Assembly: GCA_002438545.1 (NCBI GenBank)
Contig: DJPK01000062.1
Coordinates: 1 to 16,975, forward strand
Direction: 5' to 3'
Source of the DNA: Caryophanales bacterium UBA6414
GTDB taxonomy: Bacteria > Bacillota_I > Bacilli_A > RF39 > UBA660
DNA: 16,975 nt
A program made the position numbers and the translations under genes. The notes under the pieces were generated by a model. The model saw nothing but the letters and a program-made list of their open reading frames with translations, was not told the DNA's origin and searched no databases. Below, one piece after another: positions 15,198 through 16,975 of this stretch; within the stretch, counting starts at the first letter, position 1, and every line of letters begins with the position of its first letter.

Positions 15198-16094
15198 ATG
15201 CCAAATGATAATATGATAAAGTTAGAACACTTTTTTATGGTTGACAAAAGAATTAAAGATGAAATGATTGCTATAAGTCTTCCTACTGATTATTTAGATA
15301 CTGAGTCTTTAATTAAATATACAGATAAATTAGATGATTCACTTAATTATATTTTTATGGAATTAAGATGTGTTGTTAAAGATTTGTTTATGATTAATGG
15401 TAATATAGCTTTTTATGAAAAGGTTTTGTTTTTGGAAAAACTTGTCAAAAAGAAATTTATGGAATGCAGTATCGATATTGTAAAATTAAAAAAATTTTAT
15501 CAAACTTTTATTAGTAATATGTCGCCAATGTTTGTTGATGCTGTTAAGTTAGAGTGTGTTGGATATTCTACTGGTGATTGTACAAATTCATTATCCTTGG
15601 TTAGTAGTATTAACGAATTATTGCATTTATTACATTCTGAAATTATGAATAATGATCGCTTTTTCAGAGAGATACCTTTAATTGAAAGTAAAGTTAATGA
15701 TTATAAATATCCACTTAGGCTGAGAGGAAATAGAAATAGTTTTTTTGAAAATGTTTTTTCATCATTTCCTATGAGTTTAGATTGCGGTTATACTGATATA
15801 ATTATTGTTAATGATAATAAATTAATAATGATGGTTAGAGATAGAGGACATGCTTTGTCTATTGAAGTTACCATAAGAAATAATGTAGCTAGAGTTGAAT
15901 ATTTTGTGCCTAAGTTATGTAATTTAGATATGATAAATAGATTACCAGGTGTTAATAAAGTTTCAACATATTCTAGAATTGGTGCTACAGGATGCTTTGA
16001 AGTAAATAAGGATATGTTAGCGTCGCAGTTATATAATTTTATTTCTATGGTACCAACAGATGATGATATAAAGATAGTTGGATTTAGTAGATAA
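15198..16094 (+). CDS. 298-residue orphan protein of unknown function
   Basis: I do not recognise this protein. Residues 1 to about 170 look helical and contain FFMVDKRIKDEM, LNYIFMELRCVVKDLFMI and a charged stretch near EKLVKKKFMECSIDIVKLKKF. Residues from about 190 alternate as beta strands: TDIIIVNDNKLIMMVRDRGHALSIEVTIRNNVARVEYFVP, then a final part ending DDDIKIVGFSR. It has no signal peptide or membrane segment, so it is probably cytosolic. I chose the ATG at 15198 because GGAGTGTGTGAT ends 4 bases before it. ATG 15180 has no ribosome site and would be nearly leaderless. It is a separate transcription unit with its own promoter and terminator, between the YhcG-like nuclease region and recG. 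A helical N-domain plus strand-rich C-domain is all that can be said. Confidence 0.75.
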   Translation: MPNDNMIKLEHFFMVDKRIKDEMIAISLPTDYLDTESLIKYTDKLDDSLNYIFMELRCVVKDLFMINGNIAFYEKVLFLEKLVKKKFMECSIDIVKLKKFYQTFISNMSPMFVDAVKLECVGYSTGDCTNSLSLVSSINELLHLLHSEIMNNDRFFREIPLIESKVNDYKYPLRLRGNRNSFFENVFSSFPMSLDCGYTDIIIVNDNKLIMMVRDRGHALSIEVTIRNNVARVEYFVPKLCNLDMINRLPGVNKVSTYSRIGATGCFEVNKDMLASQLYNFISMVPTDDDIKIVGFSR

Positions 16095-16146
16095 TTCGAT
16101 ATGTTATATTAAACTTTTTTTATTGTTTGCATAATATATAATGTAT

Positions 16147-16164
16147 CGTAGGTTGATGCTTACG
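16147..16164 (+). other. Small hairpin in the 3' untranslated region
   Basis: CGTAGG (16147-16152) pairs with CTTACG (16159-16164), with one G-T pair and the 6-base loop TTGATG. It lies 13 bases before the terminator stem. A TATAAT at 16137-16142 just upstream has only a T-rich -35 region, so a separate short RNA of about 60 bases is possible but unproven; a tail of the upstream mRNA is the simpler reading. Confidence 0.35.
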
Positions 16165-16176
16165 TTTATATAGATA

Positions 16177-16209
16177 GGGAGCTTATTAGATATAGGCTTC
16201 CGTTTTTTT
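16177..16209 (+). terminator. Strong intrinsic terminator before recG
   Basis: GGGAGCTTAT (16177-16186) pairs with ATAGGCTTCC (16192-16201) over ten continuous pairs, two of them G-T. The loop is TAGAT, followed by G and seven T. It ends the transcript of the 298-residue orphan, 82 bases after its stop. Confidence 0.85.
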
Positions 16210-16244
16210 GTTTAATAATTTTTTAACTAATAATTAACAATAAA

Positions 16245-16253
16245 TGATATAAT
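16245..16253 (+). promoter_or_regulatory. Extended -10 promoter of recG
   Basis: TGA plus a perfect TATAAT (16248-16253). No good -35 is seen at 17 bases (AACTAA). The start codon lies 26 bases downstream, with TAGGTGA in the leader. Confidence 0.6.
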
Positions 16254-16279
16254 ATTAGCAGAAGTTAGTAGGTGAAGTT

Positions 16280-16975
16280 ATGGCTTTATTGAGTGAAGTA
16301 AATGGAATAGGTCCTAAAACGTTGGAGTTATTTAATAAATTAAATATATATACTACGGATGATTTGGTTAATCATTATCCATTTAGATATGATATTATTA
16401 GAAAGAGTGACATATCTTCTTTAAATGATGGAGATAGAATAGTAATAGATGGGTGTATAGATGGTAATGTTAGTACTGTATATATTAATCCTAAATTAAG
16501 AAAGATTGTATTTAGAATTAATACAGGTAGTTATCTAATTAATGTTAGCGTATATAATAAAGCTTATTTAAAGAAAGAGTTAGAGTTAGGTAGAGAGATA
16601 ACTGTTATAGGTAAGTATGAGAAATATAAAAATAATATTGTATGTAGTGAGATTAGATTTGAGAAATTAGGTGATGCTCCTACTGTTGAGCCGGTTTATT
16701 ATACTACTAATGGATTAAATAGAAAGCTTATTGCTAAGATTATAAATACTATTTTAGATAATTATCATTGTAATGATTATATTCCTGATTATTTAGTAGA
16801 TAGATATAATTTTATGCCTAAGTTAGATGCTTTAAAATTAATACATAATCCATATAATGGCTTAGTGTTAAAGAAAGCTAAGCAAAGATTAAAGTATGAA
16901 GAATTATTTATGTATTTATTTAAGATTAATTATTTAAAGTTAATAAATAATAGTGGTAGTAATAAAGTTAGTAAA
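16280..16975 (+). CDS. recG: ATP-dependent DNA helicase RecG, 5' part (cut by window end)
   Basis: RecG is the branch-migrating helicase that reverses stalled forks and processes recombination intermediates. Only the first 232 codons are in the window and the frame is open to the last base. The start reads MALLSEVNGIGPKTLELFNKL, a helix-hairpin-helix-like opening common in RecG. TDDLVNHYPFRYD follows, then the OB-fold wedge domain (about residues 55-145: DRIVIDGCIDGNVST...FRINTGSYLINVSVYN). The last part, LKKAKQRLKYEELFMYLFKINYLK, is the typical linker just before the helicase core, which lies outside. TAGGTGA ends 5 bases before the ATG. It has its own promoter behind a strong terminator, so it is transcribed separately from the orphan genes. 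The helicase motifs cannot be checked here. Confidence 0.88.
   Translation, partial: MALLSEVNGIGPKTLELFNKLNIYTTDDLVNHYPFRYDIIRKSDISSLNDGDRIVIDGCIDGNVSTVYINPKLRKIVFRINTGSYLINVSVYNKAYLKKELELGREITVIGKYEKYKNNIVCSEIRFEKLGDAPTVEPVYYTTNGLNRKLIAKIINTILDNYHCNDYIPDYLVDRYNFMPKLDALKLIHNPYNGLVLKKAKQRLKYEELFMYLFKINYLKLINNSGSNKVSK

Noticed and set aside
1..16975. CRISPR arrays, tRNA or rRNA genes, insertion sequences, riboswitches
   Set aside because: I looked for regularly spaced repeats, cloverleaf-like sequence, transposase motifs and long structured leaders and saw none that could be supported.

Overview
The window is a very AT-rich stretch of bacterial chromosome with sixteen genes, all on the + strand. 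Every gene reads in the standard bacterial code: tryptophan is always TGG, and TGA appears only as a stop (8366-8368). The gene set (scpAB, Pdp, priA, an RlmD-type methyltransferase, comEA-comEC, recG), the strong Shine-Dalgarno sites and the sigma-A type promoters point to a low-GC Gram-positive (Bacillota/Bacilli lineage). A gut-associated uncultured Bacilli or Erysipelotrichia-like organism fits the serpin and the composition, but that is inference.

Layout. (1) 1-4270: the terminator of an upstream gene, then an extended -10 promoter and an operon of scpA-scpB (chromosome condensation), pyrimidine-nucleoside phosphorylase and a membrane-anchored serpin, closed by a terminator at 4250-4273. 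(2) 4288-8368: a new promoter drives priA (replication restart) and an RlmD-type 23S rRNA methyltransferase. A spacer with coding-like remnant sequence and a small membrane-anchored protein follow. (3) 8374-10990: a promoter, an unusual SDR oxidoreductase, a soluble gluzincin-like metalloprotein and a membrane-anchored DUF1287-type protein, closed by a large hairpin terminator. (4) 11040-14684: comEA and overlapping comEC (DNA uptake), with a YhcG/DUF1016 PD-(D/E)XK nuclease-like gene attached 8 bases behind comEC. (5) 14783-16209: two single-gene units, each with its own near-consensus promoter and terminator: a 79-residue orphan behind a fully consensus promoter, and a 298-residue orphan. 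(6) 16245-end: an extended -10 promoter and the 5' part of recG, cut by the window edge.

Housekeeping DNA metabolism (ScpAB, PriA, ComEA/EC, RecG) forms the backbone. The variable content is the serpin, the SDR/zincin/DUF1287 operon, the YhcG-like nuclease and the two orphan genes between comEC and recG. The most interesting items are the serpin with a large insertion and an elongated reactive loop, the very strong promoter in front of a tiny orphan gene, the unexplained SDR/zincin/DUF1287 operon, and an SDR that resembles chlorophyll(ide) b reductases in a genome with no photosynthetic context. No CRISPR array, tRNA, rRNA or insertion sequence was seen, and no gap between genes exceeds 300 bases.
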